Origin: Ephydatia muelleri
Lineage: Eukaryota > Porifera > Demospongiae > Spongillida > Spongillidae
DNA length: 64,000 nt
Direction: 5' to 3'
NCBI GenBank assembly: GCA_013339895.1
Contig: JABACO010000001.1
Span: 30,680,773 to 30,744,772 of the forward strand
Of this stretch, positions 31,713-44,116 are shown piece by piece (position 1 is the first letter of the stretch; each line of letters begins with the position of its first letter). Under the pieces are notes generated by a model. It ran no database searches. It was not told the origin of the DNA and saw only the letters and a list, made by a program, of their open reading frames with translations. The position numbers and the translations under genes are program-made.

Positions 31713-32470
31713 AAATTGGTGTTTTGCTTTGCACAGAAGAGCTGATCTATAAACAGCAGAACTGCAGCTACCCTATAAAAAGAAAGAGAGAGAAGAGAGG
31801 GACGAAGGGAGGAAGAGAGAGAGAATTCCTTCCTGTTCAGGCCCTGTAGAATACATTATTTGTGTTCAAGTGTGATAAATGCTTGTAGTCCTTTGCAACT
31901 GGGGTTGGTAATATTCTTAATCCCCTCAACTTCTCTGCTACATCTCTTTCCTCTCTCCATGATGCAAGTTGTACAGAACCTCATGTATCTTGTTACGGTG
32001 CGTGTACTCAGTAATCCAGGGCACTAAATGATGCTCACTGGAAGCATTAACACATGAAGAAAACCCACAAGGTCCCTCTGTGTTTGCCAGACCCAGGGGA
32101 CTCTACATGGTTAGTGTGTTGGTGACACCAAGATGCTGTGCTTTTCTGTTCAGTTCTTAACCCAACAAGGTCCTATTTCATTGTCCATACCCACAGGGGG
32201 CTCTATATGTGGGACCCATTAGGTAATCCCATCACATCTCCTTGTGTTGGCCACACTCAGGAATTTTATACAGCATGCGAAGTTTGGCGCCATTTTATGA
32301 AACCAAAAGATTGTAAAAAGCTTGGGACAAGAAATGGGTGTTTTGTAACAATGGATTTGGAATTTGAGTGAAAAGTTGACCTAGTTAACGTCTTCAGCGC
32401 ATAGGGTCTTTCTCCTAGTCCTAATCATAGGTAAGCTTAGATTAGGCTCTATATTTTGGCTCAGTAAGTG
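31713..32470. other. No supportable gene
   Basis: A purine-rich patch (AAAGAGAGAGAAGAGAGGGACG) at 31782-31822, otherwise unremarkable. A 77-codon frame at 32138-32371 has no recognised domain. Confidence 0.35.
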
Positions 32471-32571
32471 TAGTCTCGTACCCAGACCCAAATGTACGTT
32501 ACGATGATCATCACGTGATGTCATACTGTGATGATCATCGTTACGTACATTTGGGTCTGGGTACGAGACTA
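32471..32571. mobile_element. Foldback MITE, TA-flanked, 101 bp
   Basis: TAGTCTCGTACCCAGACCC at the left and GGGTCTGGGTACGAGACTA at the right; the whole element folds into one hairpin (inner arms AAATGTACGTTACGATGATC and its near inverse). Same ends as 9365-9479 but a different interior. Confidence 0.9.
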
Positions 32572-32689
32572 CAGTAAGCTGCAAGTCTTATTATGGTCAG
32601 AAACATGTACATATATGGCATGTTCACATATGACAAACATGACCACAAAATCTAGATTGGTCAACTATACATCTGTACCACACTCTAGC

Positions 32690-33110
32690 AAAGCAGACCA
32701 CATCTACATGGTACTGTTTGTTGGCTCACATTGCTTAACTCCTCACACTCTTGATAGTAGACCACACTTACAGGAACTGTTTCCTGCTTAACCACTTGCA
32801 CTCTTGTATAGAGACAACACCTACAGGGCACTGCTTCTCGCTAAGTTGCTTAACCCCTCCCACACTTCAAGTGGATCACACCTACAGGCACTGTTTCTCA
32901 CTGAAGTTGCTTAACCTCTCACACTCTTGTATAGTAGACCACACCTACAGAGCACTGTGGAAGTTGCTTAACCCCTCACACTCTTGTCAAGCAGATCACT
33001 GCTTGTTGCTCAAGTTGCTTAACTCCGTACACTGCTGTATATTAGACCTGGGCACTGTTTCTCGCTCAAATTGCACTCTTGTATAGAAGACCACACCTAA
33101 CCCTAAGTAG
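32690..33110 (+). repeat. Degenerate tandem repeat, about 63-bp unit
   Basis: About six diverged copies with the core AGACCACACCTACAGGCACTG, then TTTCTCGCT, AAGTTGCTTAACCCCTCACACTCTTGTAT. Units vary by deletion. It keeps a plus-strand frame open for about 110 codons without protein signal. Confidence 0.85.
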
Positions 33111-34860
33111 AACAAGGACCGACTAAAACTGTACATACTGAGAAAAGAGGGGAAACAGACAAAAGTGAAAGGCCAACAACCCTTGGTAGTTTGGCAGATA
33201 ATCACCACAAAGACACAACGATAGGACAATCGTGTAGCAATAACTCGGCAGAATTGGGGAGTACCTTAACTGACAAGCCTCGAATAGGAGAGAAGGTTAA
33301 TGATAGAGGGGATGTGCCTAGGTCAGAATGTAAGGAAAGTAGCAACCCAACAAAGAGAACTACAGATAGAGAGAGGAGAGACCCCACTGTAGATGTAAGT
33401 TACAGAAAAGGGAGAAATTACAGCTGGGTACCGTGGGGAAGGCATAACAATTTACAAGTTGTGTACAGATGTACAGCACACGTACGGGGAAACGAGTCGA
33501 AATATTGCTAAGCGATGACCACACCCAGTTGTCACGACCATGGTTTCTAAACACATCAGTTAAAGAGATTCTTCTAAATGGTCTGAGAGTATGTGTGAAT
33601 GTGCTTGCGAGCGCGTGTGGTGTGTGCTCCCAGGCACGCATTGAGCGATACCAAGATTTAGCAACGTAAAGGACCACTAGATAATGCCACGTAACTTACG
33701 CAGTCGTTAAGAAACAGGTAGATACTTTACACGAGCGCGCATTCGTCTATTCTGTAGGCCGATAAAAAGAAATTTATTGCAAACAAGGGCATAATGCGAG
33801 CATTTAGAAAACGACACGCCACGCACGCGTCTAAGGTGGCAACTTATTGTTCATTAATATTACGTAACAGCAATAGTAGCTGGTTTCAAGATGAAAGCAA
33901 GTTATTTATGCTGTAAAAAAAATGCTTTTATTGTAGCCGAGTTGTGTCCATGTTTAGAAACAATCAACATCGGTGTTCCATTGTACAGATATCCATGGAT
34001 TTCCTGCACTTACATGGTTTTAGTGGTCTACTGATTCGGACTTCCATATAGAATCACTTCTGCCCAAAACCACGTCCAAGCTTATCGACCTATTTGCTTG
34101 ACTGATTCTTGACTTCAGCTTATTGATTAATGTGAACAATTGAGGGTGCGTAGACGCCCATGGCTGGTTGATCACTATTAGCTAATGAGGCAGAGGTTTT
34201 GAGGATGATCAAAGTACTCATATTTAGATAGAAACCCAAGCCTCACTCACGTTCACACTAAAAAAAGTCCAGTCAGGTTTCTTACAACTTCAAAATCGGT
34301 TATTAGAAACATTAAACCGATCTTTGCATTATAAATTTGCCCAGCTAATACCTGGAATTTTCAGGTTGTTCAGATTTTACATATATACGTACATGTAGGT
34401 ATATCTTGAATATCTACATGCAAACTATCATGTATTCATATACAATAACCCATATGCATCTAGAGATCACATGTGCGCACATAACAACATCGCTGCAGGC
34501 CTACAATGCAATAACACCTCATTCTATGGCAATGAATCATGACATACCGCTTTATATCGCAACTGGTAAATAGTTGTAGCAGGAGGCATTGGCCTGTCAC
34601 CACATTCCTCTTCTCAGCAGACTCAAACTAATACTTCAAATTAAACGTGACTGTGCATGTGCTGCCCTATGCCAAAAACTGCAAGACCCATACATATAGT
34701 GATTCGTAGGTAGCTCTCCTCTGACCTAAGGTATTGCATTTGGTGTATGTAGTCAAATAATTAATCAAACATCATAATTAGGAAAAATATAGATTTTGTG
34801 GTGTGGATACAAAAGTCTAAAATCAGAATCAGTTTTAAATCAATCATTAACACCCTGTAC
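33111..34860. other. Unrecognised open frame, then gene-poor DNA
   Basis: 33191-33511 (+) is open for 106 codons with a charged Ser/Arg/Asp-rich composition (KRTTDRERRDPTVDVSYRKG). It could be an exon of an unknown or transposon gene but has no family signal. 33520-34860 is AT-rich with nothing I can name; it includes the downstream side of the TRIM gene. Confidence 0.3.
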
Positions 34861-37044
34861 CTAATATGTATATTTCAACACCTGACCACTACCAAAGTTT
34901 GAGATGAAAACACTACCATTTTTAGCATCTAGAGCTACACTAAATGGACTATTGAGGTTCCCCACTGTGTGGATTTTGATTCCTTTGGGATCAAAGATGG
35001 AGAGAGAATTCCCACGCGACTCACTGACAAAGCTGTAACCTTTATCATCAATTGCTATTCCAATTGGACCCATCAAATCGCCATACATTCTGATGAAGGT
35101 GCCATCTGGTGTGAAGACTTTGACAGCATCTGAACCATAGGCTGCAACATGAAGGTTCCCCTCAGGGTCCAATGCAAGGCCACGAGGATCAGTAAAGGCT
35201 TGATCACCAGATCCACTGCCATTTATGGTGTGTAACCAGCCTTCATCTCGGTTGAAAACTTGAATTCTGTTGTTGCCACTATCAGAAATAATCATCCTCT
35301 CCTCAGAGTCAACAATAACATCCCATGGTTCATTGAACTGTCCTTGACCTGATCCTATCTTACCAAACATACAGATGCACTTGCCTCCAATTGACAGCTT
35401 TTGTATGCGATGATTGCCACAGTCAGCACAATATATCACATCTCTCTTAATGGCTATGCCAATGGCGCGATTGAACCGACCCTTTAAACTTCCACTGCCA
35501 CAAATTACTAGTTTCTCTTGACCAACCTGGTCGAACACGTATATGCAATCATCACCACTGACCACATAGATATCTCCACTATCATGGATGGCAATACCGT
35601 ATGGTTCATTAATACTAATGTCCTCTTGAGAATCACATAGTGTAGTATAATCACCCTTCACCTTCACATTATAGGGACTGTTCGGTACATGTTGACCATC
35701 CATTGTGACGAGGAGCTTGTAAGGACCAGCAGTCTGAGGAGTGAGGGTAATGGTGTAGGTACCATCCCCGTGGTCCTCCACCTCTCCTGAGGCAACTGGT
35801 CCATCACATGACTTGGGTCTCAGCTCAGCCACCACCTGTAGACCACCACACGGATACCTCTCTCCATTTGATGACAAGGTCTCCACACTAATAGGCCATG
35901 TTGTGTTTACACTGACTGCAGATCCAATTTCTAATTTGCTACTGTGTGGGGAAGGAGATAGCTCCACAATTTCACCAACTTCCGATAGTTCCTCTGTAAT
36001 TGGCTCTGCTTGCACAGAAAATTTTAAATAACTTTGTTGACTTGGAATGAGGGAGATATTCTTCACCTTCTCGAGGATGGCCTTAAGCTCAGTGGGTACC
36101 AGTCCCCTAAGAGCTACCACCTCAGGATCAGTGTAGATCTGGAGGATGTGAGAGATCATTTTAGGATGATGTCCGATGTCCTGTTGTATATTCTCAAACT
36201 GTTCCTTTTGGAGGGCGAGAGATGTAACCTTAGAAAGCGAAACAGTATTCAATTCCAATAACATTGCCTTTTTTCTTTCCTCCAAAGTTTCCATTAATTG
36301 TCTAAAGGCATGTTCAATGGCCAATTCAGCTTCTTGTTTGGAGGTCTCCACTTGATGTGTCATCCTCTCGTTTGCAACAATGGCATCTGCCAATTTGGAT
36401 GCAATCTCATGTGCACATTGCAGTGTCTTGTTCATATCATCTCGATCAGCCTCTGCAATAATGCACAGTGGGGTAATGTCGTGGTCTTTATGAGTATCAA
36501 TGATGCAATTGTTGCAAATGAGATTACAGCAAGTATTGCAATATAAATCCAACTCCTTTGTCTCATGGTTGGGGTGTGAACAATACATTTCAGTTCGTTT
36601 CAGCACAGTAGGTTGTTCGGCCGACACTTTGTCCAGTCCAATGATACTGTGGTGGGACAGTTGTGGAGCACGTTTGTGACTCTCTTGGCCACCTTTGCAC
36701 AGAAACTTAGTGCACGAACAACAGAACGCTACAGCAGGATCAGTGCATCCATTTACACAAAAGGTACAAGACATTCCGCCGTCGCTGACAAACTTGGACA
36801 TGTACCCCGAAAATTCTGCCTCAAATGTGAGATGGAGGTTCTGAGGAAAAGTACTGGCTCCTCCCACTGGAATAGCAACATTTGTTTGACATGTGGGGCA
36901 CTGAATACTTTGCTCAGCCTTCTCTAACTCAAAGTGCAGGCATTGATAACAGAATGAGTGTAGACACGGTAGCATTCTTGGGTCACTGAAGGTCTTAGAG
37001 CACATCTTGCAGATCACGTGATATGGATGGCATATATCTGACAT
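34861..37044 (-). CDS. TRIM-NHL protein, probable RING E3 ubiquitin ligase (TRIM2/3/71-like)
   Basis: 727 codons in one exon from the ATG 37042-37044 to a stop at 34861. Domains in order: C3HC4 RING at residues 12-52 (Cys12, 15, 27, His29, Cys32, 35, 49, 52); B-box 1 at about 92-138; B-box 2 at about 150-195 (YCSHPNHETKELDLYCNTC); coiled coil at about 200-345; a filamin/ABP280 Ig repeat at about 365-464 (GDGTYTITLTPQTAGPYKL, PNSPYNVKV); six NHL repeats from about 470 to the end (NEPYGIAI, FNEPWDVIVDSEERMIISDSGNNRIQVF, DPRGLALDPEGNLHVA). The family transfers ubiquitin and often binds RNA or protein partners through the NHL propeller in the cytoplasm. All zinc ligands look present and no frame is broken. 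Lack of introns suggests a retrocopy or one of the intronless TRIM expansions known in invertebrates. Exact orthology cannot be set by eye. Confidence 0.95.
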   Translation of the reverse strand: MSDICHPYHVICKMCSKTFSDPRMLPCLHSFCYQCLHFELEKAEQSIQCPTCQTNVAIPVGGASTFPQNLHLTFEAEFSGYMSKFVSDGGMSCTFCVNGCTDPAVAFCCSCTKFLCKGGQESHKRAPQLSHHSIIGLDKVSAEQPTVLKRTEMYCSHPNHETKELDLYCNTCCNLICNNCIIDTHKDHDITPLCIIAEADRDDMNKTLQCAHEIASKLADAIVANERMTHQVETSKQEAELAIEHAFRQLMETLEERKKAMLLELNTVSLSKVTSLALQKEQFENIQQDIGHHPKMISHILQIYTDPEVVALRGLVPTELKAILEKVKNISLIPSQQSYLKFSVQAEPITEELSEVGEIVELSPSPHSSKLEIGSAVSVNTTWPISVETLSSNGERYPCGGLQVVAELRPKSCDGPVASGEVEDHGDGTYTITLTPQTAGPYKLLVTMDGQHVPNSPYNVKVKGDYTTLCDSQEDISINEPYGIAIHDSGDIYVVSGDDCIYVFDQVGQEKLVICGSGSLKGRFNRAIGIAIKRDVIYCADCGNHRIQKLSIGGKCICMFGKIGSGQGQFNEPWDVIVDSEERMIISDSGNNRIQVFNRDEGWLHTINGSGSGDQAFTDPRGLALDPEGNLHVAAYGSDAVKVFTPDGTFIRMYGDLMGPIGIAIDDKGYSFVSESRGNSLSIFDPKGIKIHTVGNLNSPFSVALDAKNGSVFISNFGSGQVLKYTY

Positions 37045-40000
37045 TCTGCTATAAAAATGTTGTCATGTGATATATTTGTATACTCGAGTACTGCTAGTCC
37101 CATTATCACCCGTACAGTATAGAAATTGGTATTCCCAACATCATTACATCATTACAGAGTACATTATCCTTCCGGACCTCGCTTATGCTATCGTATCGCA
37201 CATTAGAGTACAATTCGTGAGGACCCTGATGCGATACCGCGGCTTCTGTGTGGGTGGGGAGGTATTGCACGTAGATTGTACCCCAATAGTTACCTCTGTG
37301 TCGCTGCTGTGTCACGAACTGCCTTTAGCTTTTGTTTGTTTAATGCCGGAAGGTCGGATCACGTGAATCGAGCACACTATGAATATAATCATCCACTTGC
37401 GGTCAACTGTGTCCTGTCATCAGAATAAAAAAAGAGTCTGCAGCACATTGTTCGCGAAGTCTACCACAATGAAGATGTATAAAATACAAAGCGTTTGTAA
37501 TTAGGTCTTGGTTTAATATCCTTGGGTAGTGGCATGTAGGGTATCTGTGTGTTCGCAATGCACTTTTTCGCCTTACAGCATAACAAATAGGACAGAATTT
37601 GCAAACTCCATTCAAGTTTAAATTGGACCAGGTCTGGTCAGACCTGTATGATGTTATGCACAATATTTGCTTTGCAGCATGCACATCCGATTTTCGAAAA
37701 AAAAATTGTGGCTCACTTTTATGGCTAATTAAGAATTAAATGTTTTAATAACCCACTCTGAATGCAACCTCTCCCTCCCAACCTTCCGAAGACGGTTGAG
37801 AACGTTCTTCAACCTCCAGAGCATCGGTCCGAGGACACCAGCTCTGGAGCTTTTCACGCTCAGGAGAGGTTACTGCATCTCATCCTCATGGGGGAAAGAT
37901 CAACTGCTAGAGTTGGATCTTGAGGTGCAGACGTGTACTATAGAAATGATCCTAGTAAGTACAGTCTTAACCGTCATCAGTCATGTGGAACCTTATGTAC
38001 TTTGGTAGCACCATTCTACTTGTGGGTCGCTGAAGCTCAATAATTTACGCCCGCTAGTTATGATAAGAACGCGTAAATTGTCTTCGTGGCCGCGCGCCGC
38101 AGCCACACATCATTTTGGCGGCCTGTAATTTAGAAGCGTATAAGTTTCCTCGCCGAGCACGCCAATCATTTCCGACCTTAATTGCGTACTAGAATATAGT
38201 TCATGTTTCTTACATAAATGGTACGGCTATAATTAATACACGAACTGTCCAAAAAAATGCGTCGGTCTGAAATGAAACATGTTATACACCCTCATTGTGC
38301 TACGCTTCGCGAAAGACATGATGCACACTATGATTAAATTCTGATACGACCGTCTTACATGTATCTATAATTTAATCCTATCCCGTTGGAAGGGGGACAC
38401 CCGCTGATAAATTATTTGATCCTGGTGTTAGTTCCACCTTTGTCCCACAATACACAGACCATATGCAAAAATCGGCGGTCACCAGTAAAGTGATGGGTGT
38501 TAAAAGGCCGTCCTATAGCATGTCTTCCATTGCTATTGCCCAGGGATAGTGTATTTTGAATTTGTGTTGAATTTTTAAGTAATAATGTTTCAAATTTATT
38601 CAAAACAAAGTTAGAATTAAAGCTATTTAAGTGTATGGAAATTGACTAGTCTTGAATTTATTAACTAACAACTTGTTAGTAATCTTTTGCCACTTCATTT
38701 ATATGGTTAGAAAGGTTGTTAGATGCAAAAAGTGCAAACATATATACCATTACATTGAACATTTCGGTTCGGGAAAACAAAATAAAGTTTCCCATACACA
38801 TGTGCACAAAATCAATATATTAAATTGAGTTAATATTATGATTTGCAGCACAGTGGTACACTTCCTCATGCCTCTCCATTACATAGACATGTTTGGTTCG
38901 GACAGCCTTCGAACAATATCATGTTAGGTCACTGGCGCCATCTTGACCATTAATGTCGTCAAGGTTTCAAATAACAGAACTCTTTGTCAATATAATTGCT
39001 AAAAGCACATTAATATTATATTAAACCACAACATGTTCGTGATAGTTACTGAAAAGCACACTGGATGAATCTAATTAAAAACTGTATCCGGGGGGGGGGG
39101 GGGGGGGGGGAAGGAGATTGGAACCTCCTTCCCCCCGGGTCTCCCCGGATCCGCCCCTTCAACTCGGGTAACATGGTGGCGGTCTGCATTTGCCACCATT
39201 GCCGTGTCGCTTAACGGCTAAACCTGAGGCTGCCTTTCGAGTGGGGAGAGTCAACAGTCTGAAACTTGTGACTACGTCAGCGTGTACAGTGTGTAATCCC
39301 AGGAGAAGTTTAGGCACGTCTGAAAAGATTTTATAAAACAAATTTATGTTGGATGGTTAATAAACGAGATCGAATGACAGGGCCGTGGGTCGGGTGGGTC
39401 GAACGACCCCCTCCCGAAGAATAGTCCTTTCATAAATAGATGTTAATATAATCATCGCTACGAATGCAATACTTCCACTACACGTTATAGAAATGGACGG
39501 TTCTGGATGACTCGCTACAGCTTTCATTTTAATCAATAGAGTGGTAAAGATCATTATTAATCTAATTATAACTAATCTCACGATAATGATACCTGGGAAA
39601 AAACCGGAAGACGAGAGGAAACGAAAACACGCTGCATCCATCACCCAGGACATATCTATTCTGGTCACAAAAGCAAGGTCTTGCAGCGATTGTACACCTC
39701 ACACAAGCCAACCGGAGGAGCGGCCCGAGCTCACACACGTTGAGGTCTCATTCCTCATGGCTGCCACAGGAAAAAAATGGGTCGAATCAAGTTTTGATTT
39801 AATAAAGAATCCTCTGTAAAATAATTGTGTGATTGAACAATAAAATCAAACGCGTGTGATTTTTACTGTTCAATCACGTACAATGTATAATGATTCTACG
39901 CGTTGTTTTCCCTGTGTGCGTGGTTCCTGCGGCCGAAGACTGTGTTAGCATAAGAGCTGCTACCAGCCTTCAAGCCGCGTACGAACCCGTTGTGGATGAG

Positions 40001-40380
40001 AGTGGCAGACAAAAAGAACGCCGACATCACAACATCGCAACAAGTCGGTTCATCCGTTTCCGAGACTGCACATTTCATACACGATATGCATGGTGATATG
40101 GTTAACAACTCAGGACTCAACCTTGAAAGGTATCAAATGATCAAAAATATTACTTCTTTAAGAAGGGTTTTGTTCCATCAGGAATAAAATGCCTTAGATC
40201 AGAACGATATCGACCACCCACTTTCAAGTGGCTGGCTACGGTCCTGGTTGACTGATTAGATAGCGCTGTTTCCCGTAAAAAAATGAAGTTGGTAAAGAGG
40301 TAGAAAGGTCAAAAGTCATCCTTCACCTGTTTTCAACGCTGTGCGTATATTATGTTGTGTGTGCCTGTGTATATGTGCGT
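37045..40380. other. Upstream of the TRIM gene; no supportable gene
   Basis: No clear TATA box upstream of 37044. Several frames of 60-100 codons (37067-37366, 39541-39819, 39890-40187) have no recognisable domains; 39357-39668 on the minus strand looks hydrophobic but is unsupported. Homopolymer G run at 39090-39110 next to GGAACCTCC/GGAGG. Confidence 0.35.
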
Positions 40381-40381
40381 G

Positions 40382-40382
40382 T

Positions 40383-40424
<42 letters not shown>

Positions 40425-41034
40425 ACATGTATACCCATATTCACTATACAGTATAAATTATTCTATTCACTGTGTATCCGTTGGATTGTACGAAGAGGAT
40501 AATGACATACCCATATTCACTATACAGTTCAAGTCCTCACCAATAAACTTGAATACATTAATACGTTTCTTAACAACACGTACAGGCCTTCAAAAAAAAC
40601 GTTGTTTTTTTTTGTGTTTTTTTTATTCACATGCATGTAATTCTTTCTGTTTGGAAAAATCTTTGCACCTTGTGAATATGATGAACTCTTCATATTGATT
40701 GGAAACTCAACCACACATCCATCCCATTTGGGTCGTATTTGATGTACCATTAACCAGCGTGCTATTTGTCGTCAAAATCTTCACGACCATACTCCTTATA
40801 GCCTCTTTCTGCAATGACTCCTTTATCAACAAAGAGGAATTGAAATACGTCCACTCCGTACACAGGTACATGTAGCCAAATGTAGTGTCCCATAGAATTG
40901 GCCCTCTGTACATGCACACACATACACATACACACATATACAGACACATACACACACACATACACACACATATATCTACACACATGTACACACACATATA
41001 CACACACATATGCACACACATACATGTGTCAAGA
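40382..41034. repeat. GT tract and CA/TA microsatellites with low-complexity DNA between
   Basis: (GT)n at 40386-40421; T-rich run at 40604-40624; ACACATA-type repeat at 40915-41022. TATACCCATATTCACTATACAGT is duplicated in part at 40428 and 40507. Frames in this stretch are low-complexity artefacts. Confidence 0.85.
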
Positions 41035-43210
41035 CAACAGTACTCTCTAATGATGATGGTACGCATATTGACACACATTTCCTGTCTCTCTGCACATGCA
41101 GATCTATTGCACATATGCCCGGCTATGCAATTTTGATCTATTCCGCACATGCACATGCATTTTTGAAGGCCACTGATTTAGAGAGTTTCCTTTGAGACAT
41201 AACTACAACTTCTCATAGGTAATGTAGCAACACGTAGGCACTGTAGTGTCCCATAGGAATGGTTTTTATCCTTTGAAACAAATTGAAGGACAAGTGCAAT
41301 TGTTTTTATGCAAGAGGCTTTTGTTCTTTTCCTTAGAGTGGTTCAGGGCTAAAATAATGATAATAACTCCACCTTATATATGTCTGTGTAGACTTACCAA
41401 GGGGGGGGGGGGGGGGGGAGGGGGGGGGGGGGCTTTACGCATGATAGGGAAAAATCATTGCCAGAAGCCAATGCAGGAGCACCCTTCCAAAATATAAATA
41501 AACTTGCAATACCTACCTGGTACATCATTTTCATCAAGCAAAGGCAAGATAGTGCATATGTTTCATGTCACACTAGCTGTATTCAGGGAATTAAAAGAGT
41601 GTACAAATACTCCTACAGGTATTGCAATAGCATGATGTGAAGCACAATATGTACTTTGTACTCATTGTGAGAGCGCAGACTGATGAGTACATGTACACAC
41701 CCTGCATTCAACTTCAGTGTAATGCGACATCGGACATGCTAAATTGTGCTGCCGATGAACAAGCAGGTCTGTAAAACCTAGGTTGCCCATGGCGATGAAT
41801 ATTATTGAACCTACCCTACCATTGCAGTGTGCAGTAGGTCAGGGCCTTGTCGTAAATTTACACATGCAGACATACTGATGTTGTCTGGTGGCATTCTGCA
41901 ATGCTGAATGCCATTCATCTGGTCCCCAGACTATTACTGAAACAAGCTAGTAAAAATTTCATATGATATTGCTCTACCAGCAGTCTAACATAAAAAATAA
42001 GCATGAAAAACAGGCCCGAACCATTATACTAGGTGAAGCCTACGTGGCTACTGGAAAGGGCTATCTTTGAAGGTGAGAGCTGTATAGGTATATGTATATC
42101 AAAATCGCCATTTTGTGAGTACACGTCAGCATGTTGTGTCTACTCTCTTCATATATCGAGCTGCTGTGAGCTAGTAGGCTGACATTGCCACTCTTTCAAT
42201 GCAATAATGATATCGAATAGCGCTGCACTCCGACACGGGCGGGTTGCCACATGTACATGTACAGCACACGAATAAAGAAAGCTTTACCGTTACTGCATGG
42301 ACGTGAAAACTAACTTCATAAACTGAAGTTAGGTTTGAGCGATCCCAGATCAGTTCCTAAATAAATACTCTATATTGTAACAACCCTCAAAGTTCAGAAC
42401 TCTCATTACCTGTAGCCATTAGGAGGGGGGGGGGAATCCCTACCAATCCTTATAAGCTGTGACCGACGTCATTACTAAACTAGCACTCATTATTAACAGA
42501 TCATTAACGATTAAATCGCGAGTTCCAGTTAGTGAACAGAACTAAAACGCGACCTAATGCATTGTGTTATTGCTAAAATTCCGTTGATAAATAAATTCGT
42601 TGATGAATAAATTATGCATAAATGATGCTGAATCCTAATGTAATGAAGCACACTATTATAATCAGACAGATTTTTAGAACGCATAGTAAACTTGTTTACA
42701 ATTCAATTAACAAAAATAAAGCAAGAAGACCAGCTGTGTGAGGCAAATTTCTATAGATATGCACTCTTCCGGAAATCCAGCTGCGCATGATAGACACGCA
42801 CGCTACTGATGTGAGATTTGCATTTTAAAATAATATTTAAGAAATAGTTGATTTCATTTCCAGGTCATACAAGATTAACGTTATGTCATATATTAAAGAT
42901 CAGAAGCGTTGCTTTTTTTAGTAAAGAGACTACTTTTTCTAATCCACAGTCCATAGATGCTCATAACTATGCCTATACTTGTATGCGGGCATAACAAATT
43001 CGCATTGAAAATGCCTAAATAAATTTATTACGAGCTGAATACATGCGCATTATTGTAATTAGACATGTTGATAGCACTGACACTAAATTTTTTTTTCTCT
43101 TTATTATTGTTTAAACCAATTCCAAACATTGAAGAGCAGGAAAATAAATTTTAGTGTCAACTGCCACGGGTTCCACTGTATGTGTTGGAAAAGCGAATAA
43201 CATTTGTATT
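41035..43210. other. No supportable gene
   Basis: Poly-G runs at 41401-41432 and 42424-42433. Several TACATGTACATGTAC palindromes (for example 42249). Otherwise AT-rich DNA with no frame carrying recognisable motifs. Confidence 0.4.
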
Positions 43211-43414
43211 AATTTACACTGGGCTACATCATTTAGTATGCAGAGTTGTGTAGAGTCTGCATACCAACCATATGCAGATGAGTATCATTGATTCTGTGAA
43301 GTGTCCATATGCAGACGTCTGTATATGGACACTTCAATGATACTCATCTGCATATGGTTGGTATGCAGACACTGCACATCTCTGCATACTAAATGCTGTG
43401 GCACAGTGTTAATT
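43211..43414. mobile_element. Foldback inverted repeat, about 204 bp
   Basis: Left and right halves are inverted copies (ATTTAGTATGCAGAG, GTCTGCATACCAACCATATG, GATGAGTATCATTGA), centred on CAGACGTCTG near 43313. The left arm has an extra TTCTGTGA. The outer ends AATTTACACTG / CAGTGTTAATT match imperfectly. Confidence 0.8.
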
Positions 43415-43643
43415 TGGGTCACGTGTACGTAATACTATAGCATTAATATTTAATTACAATGGGCTTCTAATACAGCTATCATCTGCCAAACACATTTATG
43501 CTCTTTTTTCATATCAACCAACCTTGCTCAAGAAAGGGGGTGGGGTGTCCATGTTAGCTTACCAATTGAAGAGTCTACTCCTCACAATGAGTAGCCAAGC
43601 ATATTGTATGCAATTTGACACCTCATATGTACCAAACATGTGT

Positions 43644-43780
43644 ACATACTTTCCCCCAAAGTGACAAGCGTCTGTTTGCGGCAGTCTGCACAATTCTAAA
43701 AGTAGATCTGATGAACTCGCATGTCTGTGGTTTTTCAATTCGACTTCCTGGTTGTAAAGGTCCCGCTCTGCAGTAACCAT
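43644..43780 (-). CDS. Possible first exon of an unknown gene
   Basis: ATG at 43778-43780, then a charged N-terminus (VTAERDLYNQEVELKNH, LLLELCRLPQTDACHFGG) ending at a good donor (GGGGAAA|GTATGT). Divergent from the plus-strand frame starting at 43871, with about 90 bases between the two start codons. No family recognised; later exons not found. Confidence 0.3.
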
Positions 43781-43870
43781 GGCTGCAATGACTTATTAAA
43801 ATCCCTTAGCGGTGGCGCCGGCAACCTTACTTATGCGTAGACGTTCTCCTATACAAACAAATTGGAGTCA

Positions 43871-44116
43871 ATGTTAGCCAGATCCTTATTCCAAGCGAGT
43901 ATATACAGTGAAATGGAGGCAGGATACTCTAACGGCGATCAGTATGAAATTGCTCACCTGAAGCGAAGCTGCCAGTTGTGTGGTCGATACATGCCACCTG
44001 TTGGGCGCGCAAGAAGGGCTATTGGTCTGGAAGGACGTAACCACGACGACTGGCCAATACGTCCGTATCACAAGGAAAGCTGGAAGACGCTAAAAGAGCA
44101 AGAAACACGAAATTGA
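43871..44116 (+). CDS. Short hypothetical frame with a zinc-pair-like motif
   Basis: ATG at 43871, 82 codons, stop at 44114-44116. It contains KRSCQLCGRYMPPVGRARRA and a hydrophilic tail (GRNHDDWPIRPYHKESWK). A single CxxC pair with GRNHDDWP could be the start of a zinc-binding domain or a first exon. It diverges from 43780; the intervening 90 bases could hold a shared promoter. No family recognised. Confidence 0.3.
   Translation: MLARSLFQASIYSEMEAGYSNGDQYEIAHLKRSCQLCGRYMPPVGRARRAIGLEGRNHDDWPIRPYHKESWKTLKEQETRN

Noticed and set aside
35813-36927. Plus-strand frames opposite the TRIM-NHL gene
   Set aside because: Complementary-strand shadows with no motifs of their own.
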